From IMG/VR virus record IMGVR_UViG_3300023116_000031, positions 1 to 64,000 of that record: 64,000 bases of DNA. One strand, given 5' to 3'. This stretch comes from a virus. Positions within the stretch are counted from its first letter, which is position 1. Each line of letters opens with the position of its first letter. Below are positions 56,901 to 63,645 of this stretch, piece after piece. Both the position numbers and the translations under genes were made by a program. Under the pieces are notes generated by a model. It saw nothing but the letters and a program-made list of their open reading frames with translations, was not told the origin of the DNA and made no database searches.

Positions 56901-57179
56901 CAGTCAATCACAGGCGTCAAAGAACTTACATTTGAGATTGACCAAGCGTACTCAGGGGGGAGTCCGACAGGAATTAAGGTTGATGGGTTGCTTACCATGC
57001 TAATCGGCGGAAATCAACAGCTTGCAAGGGTGACTGGATTTATAAACACAACTGGTACCACGGTAATTACGAATGATGTCACAAATATTCGATTGTCATT
57101 TGGCACCCAGGCGCCAGGAAGTCCAGATCAAAGTGTAATCAGTTCGTTGTGGACATCGGAGACGTATCTTATTGACTAA
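53904..57179 (+). CDS. Giant signal-peptide-bearing fibre protein 2
   Basis: 1091 residues. Signal peptide (MRWKKTLAALVAISISGLAYA), then TFTSGTNISSSEVNTNFNNI, the same type of N-terminal block as in the giant protein at 7.0-11.0 kb. The middle holds Gly/Asn/Ser-rich blades with many Trp (DGWWYITGADPTGWASVEVG), and the C-terminal part has AGMSDTTIASPSAGEVLLYN repeats typical of phage fibre/appendage modules. Likely receptor-binding or exported adhesin. Late-gene position next to membrane proteins. Confidence 0.75.
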   Translation: MRWKKTLAALVAISISGLAYAGQLTPGTDTTTFTSGTNISSSEVNTNFNNIINDGVNDNATDINNLTNRVVVLEPQVITVASSNIVPITINSFHTITGNTEIKNFVVAANAAPEAGSKFTVKFQNNIVLAHDDSSVQAAGRLSLLGSADTEYLAGDIVEFISDGTILYEIPQAPRDFIFGNIDPDPNSIKSMHTMTTIASRDDGYIDNFRLESPYHARTTAITSRWAIDGEKVYCTAAGWPTTRTETGWNLNTAKPWKECPATNESGTISFPATLKTKTTALNLDHTNATASEAHALAIQLWSAGDTDPNGVHLNLWLGGGSQTGGDEGPNIMRLTVDDSTHTPSGYTVVPATVSGLDPATLVTLNVVNSGGGDAVMGETATKGVGEGRLIVFKPSGGYITSTGNTIQPPGTTSGGAPYAIDQTEPIPQDRLPYAQGSFPPLRGQSGGYGGHDGWWYITGADPTGWASVEVGWCVKDDLSDYTPAVAYVPLDGSLGYEDSAQWLYIRDVGTWDDNGTTRPRFRTEWFSQSRDYHYPSGTLWGGNYTFAPCAHVVNPIYSDTNPSQVTSIEVFKETSWSSSSGVVEFYVPSYGDMPFQGITLTFNSKLGSGNNGTGLELIQLLGNSGPGTVQPTRSGRYAMGTGLRMTTSGGAYNGEIQVINNSLKDGKYHPWDRGVECDLGACRIGIDYDYYDYHQTSGSTVISITPPDNPAKAFGGAQNCGNGGLDVPGGAPAGGGSWGTGDGLLEACWGNGYGTSNYMNVVDVEGHTELDLRLTRVGWGTGRGYFPVIGKSVSAVAPGAAKDGQAVVWDDTNQYHEYAPILDLTALETGIQSDYVIKWNGANWTAAPDAGGLGSTTVAGMSDTTIASPSAGEVLLYNDDTNTWKNEKSLVPRQTFAGSSGVTQPSTYATAVVYDVSLAPAETGFGRKHKVTFNNLYHNTNGNFQKIGIELSSDGGANWINSGLYYNFITQKANGLFTGSAGFGSNATQVYIQTEGSGQSITGVKELTFEIDQAYSGGSPTGIKVDGLLTMLIGGNQQLARVTGFINTTGTTVITNDVTNIRLSFGTQAPGSPDQSVISSLWTSETYLID

Positions 57180-57191
57180 ATGAGGGCAAGA

Positions 57192-57437
57192 ATGAAGTAT
57201 TCTCTATTTCTATTATTGATTATAACACTTACTACCGGATGCGCTTCTTGGTGGAAAACTGACGTTGTGGTATCCTACGAGCCTCCAAGGTGTGATATTA
57301 TCTGGGAGTCGGATGATCGCGCAGAATTAATTGCCTTTATGGACAGCGAGCTACCATCAGATAAGGTATTCGAGAAGATTGCCGAATATCGGCGGTATTG
57401 TAACGCTGTGAATGATTATATCAACGGAGCTGAGTAG
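57192..57437 (+). CDS. Lipoprotein (o-spanin-like size)
   Basis: 81 residues from the ATG at 57192 (an ATG at 57180 overlaps the fibre gene stop and is an alternative). Leader MKYSLFLLLIITLTTGC ends in a lipobox (L-T-T-G-C). The mature part is about 65 residues with a short helix and two Cys. Its size suits an outer-membrane spanin, with a membrane coiled-coil partner at 45461 or 14722 possible. Diderm host implied if so. Confidence 0.65.
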   Translation: MKYSLFLLLIITLTTGCASWWKTDVVVSYEPPRCDIIWESDDRAELIAFMDSELPSDKVFEKIAEYRRYCNAVNDYINGAE

Positions 57438-57443
57438 AAACAC

Positions 57444-57472
57444 TTGACATATGTGCTTCGCGTGATTATACT
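57444..57472 (+). promoter_or_regulatory. Consensus promoter abutting the primase start
   Basis: TTGACA, 17-base spacer, TATACT. The -10 ends six bases before the ATG at 57479, so a start site seven bases downstream would fall on the ATG itself. Confidence 0.85.
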
Positions 57473-57478
57473 TTCAGC

Positions 57479-58489
57479 ATGAAGTATATCGACGTAAAAT
57501 ATCTTCGGCTACTGTCCCCGCAGCTCAATCTATTTACCGATAAAGGCAATGATCTGTTCAACTTTCGTTGCCCTATCTGTGGTGACTCTGAACGGGATCG
57601 AACTCGTGCGCGGGGGTATGTTTTTCCTGCGGACAATCGCCTGATCTTCAAATGCCATAACTGCGGTGACAGTCGCGGTATTGGCAATCTTCTACGTTCG
57701 GTTGATCCTCGTCTTGCTGACGAATACCGAATGGAGATGTTCGAGGCGAAGTTCGGCAACAAGCCACAGAAGAAGTCTGTGGAGAAGCTGATCACTCCAG
57801 CCCCTCTCTTTCAATCAAACTCGCCATCAAAGGTGCTGCTTGCGCTCGATGGTGTAAAAAGACTTTCTGATCTTCCAAACGATCACGAAGCGTGTCAGTA
57901 TATGCGTTCGCGCAAGATTGACGATTTAAGTGGGCTTTTCTATTGTGACGATGATAACGTGCTGGAGAAGCTGTCTACTGCTTATATTGGAAGGATTAGA
58001 GGAGGGGTGTCAAGAATTTTGATTCCCTTCACAGATCGGACTGGAAACCTTGTCGGATTGACTGGGAGAGCCTTGTCCCCCGACGCATTGCGCTATCTAC
58101 ATATCAAGATTACCGAAGATCCCCTGATCTATGGGCTCGACAAGTGGGAGCCTACGGAGTATACATATGTTGTAGAAGGGCAGTTCGATTCGATGTTTCT
58201 TCCCAACGCCCTGGCTGTTGGTGGATCTGATCTCGCCAAGATGACCGAGATTGTTGATAAGCACAATACGGTATTTGTGTTTGACAACGAGCCTCGCAAT
58301 CGCGAGAATATAAAGAAACTAAGAAAGCTCGTAGCTGAGGGGTATTCTGTTTGTGTCTGGCCGAGCCAGATTGAGCAGAAAGATGTAAATGATATGGTGA
58401 TGGCTGGCATCGACGTGAAGAAGATCATTGATCTAAATACGGAACGTGGTCTGAGTGCGGAGCTGGCAATAAATGATTGGAGTAGATAA
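57479..58489 (+). CDS. 61: DNA primase (T4 gp61-like)
   Basis: 336 residues. A zinc-binding start, FNFRCPICGDSERD and FKCHNCGDSRG (CxxC...CxxC), as in T4-like primases, then the TOPRIM-type core with YVVEGQFDSMFLPNA (Glu) and TVFVFDNEPRNRENI (DxE) and a C-terminal helical end. Makes RNA primers for gp43 with the gp41 helicase. Start lies on top of its promoter, with no ribosome site visible. Confidence 0.9.
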   Translation: MKYIDVKYLRLLSPQLNLFTDKGNDLFNFRCPICGDSERDRTRARGYVFPADNRLIFKCHNCGDSRGIGNLLRSVDPRLADEYRMEMFEAKFGNKPQKKSVEKLITPAPLFQSNSPSKVLLALDGVKRLSDLPNDHEACQYMRSRKIDDLSGLFYCDDDNVLEKLSTAYIGRIRGGVSRILIPFTDRTGNLVGLTGRALSPDALRYLHIKITEDPLIYGLDKWEPTEYTYVVEGQFDSMFLPNALAVGGSDLAKMTEIVDKHNTVFVFDNEPRNRENIKKLRKLVAEGYSVCVWPSQIEQKDVNDMVMAGIDVKKIIDLNTERGLSAELAINDWSR

Positions 58490-59121
58490 TGAGAGCTGAG
58501 TATGTGGATCACATGGGATCTGATCTAACCGTTGTAAATGCTGCCCGGGTTTCGTTCGATAAACACGCTACGGAGTTCTCTGCCAGAGACGAAAAGCTCA
58601 TCAAATACTTAGCTTCGCATAATCACTTCACTCCCTTCACGCACCCGCAAATCACCGTGCGTGAGACTGTGCCGATCTTCGTTGCGCGTCAGCGTTTCAA
58701 GCACACGGTTGGATTCACCTACAACGAGGTGTCTCGGAGATACGTTTCCGATGATCCTGAGTTCTTCATTCCCGAGGAGTGGCGAGCTTCTGCTGAAAAT
58801 GTCAAGCAGGGATCATCAAGTGATGCCGTAGAGGAGCCGTGGTTGACTGAAGCTGTTGAAGCACATCACGAAATGTCATTATCCCTATATAAGAAACTCA
58901 TGGAATCGGGAGTCTGTAATGAGCAAGCTCGTATGGTTCTTCCACAGTCCATGTATACCTCATATTATGTGACAGGATCATTATCTGCGTGGGCTCGCGC
59001 ATATATACTCCGCGCTGAAAAAACAGCACAGAAAGAAATCCAAGAGCTTGCTCATATATGGGCGAGCATTCTTGTCCCCCTATTCCCAGCAAGCTGGGCT
59101 GCCCTTACGGAAGGAAAGTAA
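58489..59121 (+). CDS. thyX: Thymidylate synthase ThyX
   Basis: 210 residues, ATGA overlap with the primase. RQRFKHTVGFTYNEVSRRY carries the ThyX signature RHRxxSxNExSxRY in variant form (RQR; NEVSRRY intact). Flavin-dependent methylation of dUMP. The C-terminal part (LPQSMYTSYYVTGSLSAWA) matches the catalytic Ser/Arg region. Uses dUMP from the dUTPase at 36 kb. Confidence 0.92.
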   Translation: MRAEYVDHMGSDLTVVNAARVSFDKHATEFSARDEKLIKYLASHNHFTPFTHPQITVRETVPIFVARQRFKHTVGFTYNEVSRRYVSDDPEFFIPEEWRASAENVKQGSSSDAVEEPWLTEAVEAHHEMSLSLYKKLMESGVCNEQARMVLPQSMYTSYYVTGSLSAWARAYILRAEKTAQKEIQELAHIWASILVPLFPASWAALTEGK

Positions 59122-61032
59122 ATGTCAGTCGATCTACCTACGCTCTACCAGTCTTACATTCACCTTTCACGATACTCTCGATGGCTCCCCGAAAAGAACC
59201 GTCGTGAAACTTGGGAGGAAACGGTAAAGCGTTATTTCGACTTCTTTGAATGGCATCTAGCTGAGAATACCACAGGAAAACTATCAGCGCAGACACGCAA
59301 TGAGCTAGAACAAGCTGTATTGAATCTTGAGGTGATGCCTTCTATGCGTTGTCTGATGACAGCAGGTGACGCATTGGCTCGTGAAAATATCGCAGGTTAT
59401 AACTGCTCGTATGTGGCTATCGACAATCTTCGTGCGTTCGACGAAGTGTTGTATATTCTGATGAACGGCACAGGTGTTGGCTTCTCGGTTGAGGAGCATT
59501 ATGTTCAACAGTTAGGTATTGTGAATGATGAGTTCAATCAAACCGATACCGTTATTGTTGTTCCCGATTCCAAGTTAGGATGGGCAAAGGCTCTTCGCGA
59601 GCTTCTTGCCATGCTCTATGCTGGGCAAGTTCCTCGATGGGATCTGTCTCGCCTGCGACCCGCTGGCGCGCCATTGAAGACATTTGGCGGCCGCGCATCT
59701 GGACCCGAGCCACTGGACACGCTTTTTAGGTTTTGCGTGAACACGCTAAAAGGTGCGGCTGGTCGCAGGTTAACTTCGCTCGAATGTCACGACATTGTTT
59801 GTAAGATCGCAGAGTCGATCGTTGTCGGTGGTGTTCGTCGGTCTGCCTTGATCTCTCTGTCTAATCTTTCTGATGAAAGAATGCGACATGCAAAGACTGG
59901 GCAGTGGTGGGATACAGAAGGGCAGCGAGCGTTGGCTAACAACTCTGCTGTATATAATGAGAAGCCTGAGATGGGTATCTTCATGCAGGAGTGGTTGTCT
60001 CTCTACGAATCAAAGTCGGGAGAACGTGGTATATTCTCGCGTGCTGCTTCTATCAAGCAATCATTGAAGAATGGTAGACGAGATGCTGAGTGGGAGTTTG
60101 GAACAAATCCTTGCTCCGAAATTATTCTTCGCCCTCGCGAGTTCTGTAATCTGAGTGAAGTTGTGGTTCGCGCAGATGATACTGAAGAGTCGCTGAAGCG
60201 AAAGGTTCGTCTTGCTACCATTCTCGGAACAATGCAATCAACGCTGACCAACTTCCGCTTCATTAGTGCAGCATGGAAGAAGAACTGCGAAGAGGAACGA
60301 TTGCTTGGTGTCTCGATGACAGGCATCATGGATTGCAATCTTACTAACGGTAAGAAGGTTGGATTGGCGAATCGCCTTGAAGAGCTTCGCAATGAAGCAA
60401 TCAAAACAAATGAAGAGTGGGCAAAGAACTTCGGTGTCAACCAGTCTGCTGCGATTACTTGCGTCAAGCCTTCGGGAACCGTATCGCAGCTCGTGGATGC
60501 AGCGAGTGGTATTCATGCACGTCACAGCGAATACTATATTCGTACCATTCGAGCAGATAAGAAAGATCCGCTTGCGCGTATGATGGTAGAGAAAGGATTT
60601 CCGGTTGAGGATGATGTGATGCAGCCGGACCATAACTATGTTTTCTCGTTTCCCATCAAGTGCCCGAAGAACGCAATCTTTCGAGAGGATCTGACTGCTA
60701 TCGAGCAGCTTGAGTTGTGGCTGACATATCAACGACATTGGTGCGAACACAAGCCTTCTGTTACGATCTCCGTCAAAGAACACGAATGGTTTGAAGTTGG
60801 AGCGTGGGTATACAAGCACTTTGATGAGATGAGTGGTGTATCATTCCTGCCATTCGTTGGGCACATTTATCAACAGGCTCCGTATCAAGATTGCGATAAG
60901 GAACAATATGAAAAAGTTTTGAAGCAGATGCCACAGAATGTAGACTGGGCCGATCTCGCCGAGTATGAAGTATCTGATCAAACCACAGGCAGCCAAGAGC
61001 TTGCGTGTGCAGCGGGAGGATGCGAAATATAA
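59122..61032 (+). CDS. nrdJ: B12-dependent (class II) ribonucleotide reductase
   Basis: 636 residues, directly after thyX. AGYNCSYVAIDNLRAFDEVLY (catalytic Cys), then GGVRRSALISLSN, NPCSEIILRPREFCNLSEVV (active-site Cys and Glu region), and CVKPSGTVSQLVDAASG. The C-terminal ACAAGGCEI has the redox Cys pair. The layout fits the monomeric B12-dependent triphosphate reductase. Makes deoxynucleotides, pairing with the glutaredoxin and the CobS-like ATPase if the latter serves B12. Confidence 0.9.
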   Translation: MSVDLPTLYQSYIHLSRYSRWLPEKNRRETWEETVKRYFDFFEWHLAENTTGKLSAQTRNELEQAVLNLEVMPSMRCLMTAGDALARENIAGYNCSYVAIDNLRAFDEVLYILMNGTGVGFSVEEHYVQQLGIVNDEFNQTDTVIVVPDSKLGWAKALRELLAMLYAGQVPRWDLSRLRPAGAPLKTFGGRASGPEPLDTLFRFCVNTLKGAAGRRLTSLECHDIVCKIAESIVVGGVRRSALISLSNLSDERMRHAKTGQWWDTEGQRALANNSAVYNEKPEMGIFMQEWLSLYESKSGERGIFSRAASIKQSLKNGRRDAEWEFGTNPCSEIILRPREFCNLSEVVVRADDTEESLKRKVRLATILGTMQSTLTNFRFISAAWKKNCEEERLLGVSMTGIMDCNLTNGKKVGLANRLEELRNEAIKTNEEWAKNFGVNQSAAITCVKPSGTVSQLVDAASGIHARHSEYYIRTIRADKKDPLARMMVEKGFPVEDDVMQPDHNYVFSFPIKCPKNAIFREDLTAIEQLELWLTYQRHWCEHKPSVTISVKEHEWFEVGAWVYKHFDEMSGVSFLPFVGHIYQQAPYQDCDKEQYEKVLKQMPQNVDWADLAEYEVSDQTTGSQELACAAGGCEI

Positions 61033-61178
61033 TGGATGAATTGGATATTGACTGGGATGACATTGACCCAAGAATATGTCGAGCGTGCGAAGCGGAATTC
61101 ATCGTTATTTTAGCCGATGATCTTTTGGAAGCGGATCATGCGTTTTGCCCGTTCTGCTCAGAGCCAATGATGGATTAG
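61032..61178 (+). CDS. Small zinc-ribbon protein (48 aa)
   Basis: ATG overlaps the nrdJ stop (TAATGG). Acidic start (MDELDIDWDDIDPR), then CRAC and CPFC pairs 27 residues apart. A stand-alone zinc ribbon, too short for the usual search. The next gene follows after three bases. Could contact RNA polymerase. Confidence 0.6.
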   Translation: MDELDIDWDDIDPRICRACEAEFIVILADDLLEADHAFCPFCSEPMMD

Positions 61179-61181
61179 CCA

Positions 61182-61763
61182 ATGTTAGTTGTAGGCATTG
61201 ACTATTCTCTGACATCTCCTGCGATCTGTCTATATAATACAGACCATGAGTTCAAGTTTAGTAATACAAAGTGTCATTTTCTCGCAAGTAAGAAAATGCA
61301 CGAAGCCTACGACGATGGCGTAATCATATCTGAAAACTACCCGAAACTCTGGACAACGGATGAGGGGAGATATAGTTCGATCGCATATTGGGCAGAACAG
61401 GTGATATTCAATGCGTTGGGTCTATCTTCAAACAATGAAATTTCTATCTTCATTGAAGGTTATGCTTTCGGTGCTTCTGGTAAAGTATTCCACATTGCTG
61501 AGAACACTGCCATACTGAAACATAAGCTATATAATGCTGGAGTCAGTTATGAAACTGTTGCTCCAACTGCGGTGAAGAAATTTGCAACAGGTAAAGGCAA
61601 TGCCAATAAAGAGGCAATGTATGAAGCATTTGTTGAAGAGACAGGAGAGGACTTGATGATGAAGCTATCCCCAAAAGCAGATAAAGTAAACTCTCCGGTA
61701 TCTGACATTGTGGATGCTTACTATATCTGTAAGTATGGAGTAGCATCCCTTCGGGATGCGTAG
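61182..61763 (+). CDS. RuvC-like Holliday-junction nuclease
   Basis: 193 residues. VVGIDYSLTSPAIC carries the first RNase-H-fold Asp, IFIEGYAFGASG the second acidic residue (Glu), and SDIVDAYYICKYG the C-terminal DxxD pair, as in RuvC-type resolvases of T4-like marine phages. May resolve branched replication intermediates before packaging. Its last codons form a strong hairpin. Confidence 0.85.
   Translation: MLVVGIDYSLTSPAICLYNTDHEFKFSNTKCHFLASKKMHEAYDDGVIISENYPKLWTTDEGRYSSIAYWAEQVIFNALGLSSNNEISIFIEGYAFGASGKVFHIAENTAILKHKLYNAGVSYETVAPTAVKKFATGKGNANKEAMYEAFVEETGEDLMMKLSPKADKVNSPVSDIVDAYYICKYGVASLRDA
61743..61759 (+). other. Hairpin at the end of the RuvC-like gene
   Basis: GCATCC - CUUCGG-type loop - GGATGC; stable stem within the last codons, not followed by a T-run, so a terminator role is uncertain. 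Confidence 0.55.
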
Positions 61764-61909
61764 CGTAGCTACTACCTTATTACTATATCTACTTTGGTTT
61801 CGGCCGACTACATCTCTATATATAAGACAAAGACACAAAAAACACTTGCCAATTTCATAGGCAATCAAAATGGCAAGCATACCATTTTTGACTTATTTCA
61901 AAATGATTG

Positions 61910-61937
61910 TTGACATGCTCCGATTGGGAGCTATAAT
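61910..61937 (+). promoter_or_regulatory. Perfect-consensus promoter, near-leaderless
   Basis: TTGACA, 16-base spacer, TATAAT, the only full match to both consensus boxes seen here. The -10 ends seven bases before the ATG at 61945. GGGAGCTATAATATGG recalls GGGCTATAATATGG at 18731. Confidence 0.85.
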
Positions 61938-61944
61938 ATGGAAC

Positions 61945-62220
61945 ATGATGAAGAACAGAAATTTCAAATGCGTTATTGAATGGCAGCTCAACTCAGCCGA
62001 AGGTGAGCTTGAACAGGCAAATCAAAGTCTTTTTTGGGCAGAAGAAAATGCTGAAAAGAGAAAGGTAGAAAAGGCTGATGACGTGAATGTCATCGCTGGT
62101 ATCAATCGTGTGAACTCAGCACAAGTTCGCCTTCAGCGAGCAAAAGAGTTAATGGCGGAGCATAAATGTGAAACGCACGCCATTTGCGCCATTTTGAATA
62201 AAAGTAAAAATGGTAGTTAG
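61945..62220 (+). CDS. Hypothetical early protein
   Basis: About 91 residues if begun at the ATG at 61945; the longer frame from 61870 contains the promoter itself and is unlikely. Helical (LNSAEGELEQANQSLFWAEEN), basic, with two Cys near the end (CETHAIC). No ribosome site before the ATG. Function unknown. Confidence 0.55.
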   Translation: MMKNRNFKCVIEWQLNSAEGELEQANQSLFWAEENAEKRKVEKADDVNVIAGINRVNSAQVRLQRAKELMAEHKCETHAICAILNKSKNGS

Positions 62221-62250
62221 TTTTTCTGTGTAGTTTGACTACATAGTAAT

Positions 62251-62290
62251 AAGAACAGAGCGGACGGTGCGACGGCGCCCCTTTGTTCTT
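62251..62290 (+). promoter_or_regulatory. Leader inverted repeat
   Basis: AAGAACA (62251-62257) pairs with TGTTCTT (62284-62290) around a GC-rich 26-base loop (gcggacggtgcgacggcgcc inside). Lies 36 bases before the gene at 62326. Confidence 0.5.
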
Positions 62291-62325
62291 TATGTAAATC
62301 TGTCGTATTTGAAAGGTAATATACT

Positions 62326-62547
62326 ATGGCATTTCGTTCTACTTCTACCAACCGCAAGGTCGTTGACTATCTCGCTTCGGGGAAGACCCTGACCGCTGCA
62401 CAGGCAAAGGCGCGCTTCGGCGTCGCCAACCTCCGCGCAACGATCTCCGACATTCGATCGGTTGTCGAGGCTTACGGCAATCACGAGATTTTCTCGGAGA
62501 CGACCGCTACGGGCAAGACTGCCTATGGAATGCGATCGTTCAACTAA
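62326..62547 (+). CDS. Small helix-turn-helix-like protein
   Basis: 73 residues; AAAGG nine bases before the ATG. KVVDYLASGKTLTAAQAKARF then GVANLRATISDIRSVVE is a two-helix turn pattern seen in small phage DNA-binding proteins. Gly-rich strand-like end. Homologues in T4-like marine phages are conserved but uncharacterised as far as I know. Confidence 0.7.
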   Translation: MAFRSTSTNRKVVDYLASGKTLTAAQAKARFGVANLRATISDIRSVVEAYGNHEIFSETTATGKTAYGMRSFN

Positions 62548-62562
62548 TCCTAGTTGATAATG

Positions 62563-62656
62563 CTATATTAGAAACTTCGGAGCGTCCATCCGAGTCGGGT
62601 CTAATATAGTTTCGAGTCAGGGGGCTGCGGTCTGATCAGCCGTGGTCCCCTGACTC
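62563..62656 (+). ncRNA. Candidate structured RNA: two consecutive long hairpins
   Basis: Stem 1: CTATATTAGA (62563-72) with TCTAATATAG (62600-09), containing an inner ACTTCGG/CCGAGT pair. Stem 2: GAGTCAGGGG (62614-23) with CCCCTGACTC (62647-56), containing an inner GGCTG/CAGCC. Both are perfect 10-bp stems. It fills the leader of the gene at 62671; whether it acts as a separate RNA is not shown. Confidence 0.6.
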
Positions 62657-62670
62657 ATATGGAGGGCACG

Positions 62671-63645
62671 ATGAGCTTTGAGCTTAGTATCAAGAATGAC
62701 CAAGAAGACAAGACACTTGTTCACCCCAACTCGAATGGCGGAACCGAGCAGCTTTATCGTGAGCTGAAAGCGCGCATCGACCCTGACCTCTTTGATAAGT
62801 TTAACATCATTCCTTCGCGCGTTCGCGAAGATATGTTTGATGATCGCCCTACTATTCTCTGGCTTCACGATCTCCCTGAAGATCCAGAGTCAGCCATGCT
62901 GGCTAATGCAGAATACCGAAAGAAGTTCGACAAGATCGTCTTCGTTTCTAACTGGCAGCGCGACGCATACAACCGAGTGCTTGGCGTTCCGCTTGATGAA
63001 GGTGTTGTCATCAAGAACGCGATTGAGCCTATCATGGATGAGCGCGATGCTCCTAATCCCGATGAGCCTATTCGTCTAACATACTTCTCCACTCCTCATC
63101 GTGGTCTTTCCTTGCTATATCCTGCGCTCCATGTGCTGCGGCAGCATCGTCAGGACTTTACCGTTGACATCTATTCTTCATTCGAGCTTTACGGATGGAA
63201 GGATAATGATGCTGCGTTTCAGGAGTTGTTTGATAAGCTGAGTGGCATTGACGGTGTGAAGCTCCACGGGACCGTGATGAACGCAAAGCTCCGTAATGAG
63301 CTTATCCATACCGACATTCTCGCATATCCCTCCATCTATCAAGAGACGAGCTGTCGCGTTCTGATCGAGTCGATGTGTGCTGGTTTGCTTCCGGTCATTC
63401 CTAACTACGCTGCACTTACTGAGACAGCTTGCGATTTCGCATTCATGTATGAGTGGAGTTCCGATCCGCAGAAGCATGTTGAGACGTTTACGAACACGTT
63501 GAACCACGCGATGGATTGTTTTCGTCTGCCATTTTATCAGAATGTCTTGAAAATGCAGAGAAGCTACTATCAGTATTTCTATGGTTGGGATCTTCGTGCT
63601 GCACAATGGACCGCAATGCTCACAAAGATGTTGGAGAATAAGTAG
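62671..63645 (+). CDS. Glycosyltransferase family 1/4-like (GT-B)
   Basis: 324 residues from the ATG at 62671 (GGAGGGCACG upstream). N-terminal NSNGGTEQLYRELK (glycine-rich acceptor loop) and the LWLHDLPED segment, then the C-terminal nucleotide-sugar site IRLTYFSTPHRGLSLLYPAL and SIYQETSCRVLIESMCAGLLP, where the E-x7-E pair is typical of GT-B retaining enzymes. Acceptor unknown: DNA base, protein or surface sugar. Followed by a methyltransferase. Confidence 0.85.
   Translation: MSFELSIKNDQEDKTLVHPNSNGGTEQLYRELKARIDPDLFDKFNIIPSRVREDMFDDRPTILWLHDLPEDPESAMLANAEYRKKFDKIVFVSNWQRDAYNRVLGVPLDEGVVIKNAIEPIMDERDAPNPDEPIRLTYFSTPHRGLSLLYPALHVLRQHRQDFTVDIYSSFELYGWKDNDAAFQELFDKLSGIDGVKLHGTVMNAKLRNELIHTDILAYPSIYQETSCRVLIESMCAGLLPVIPNYAALTETACDFAFMYEWSSDPQKHVETFTNTLNHAMDCFRLPFYQNVLKMQRSYYQYFYGWDLRAAQWTAMLTKMLENK

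Noticed and set aside
58433-58439. CTAAATA inside the primase gene as a late promoter
   Set aside because: It lies in the reading frame far from any following start and does not sit at a gene end.
61870-61944. Upstream start for the 61945 gene
   Set aside because: The extension contains the consensus promoter boxes and gives a hydrophobic leader with no ribosome site.
62320-62325. TATACT just before the 62326 gene as a -10 box
   Set aside because: No -35 box at 16-18 bases; an AAAGG ribosome site overlaps this region, so it reads better as a translation start.
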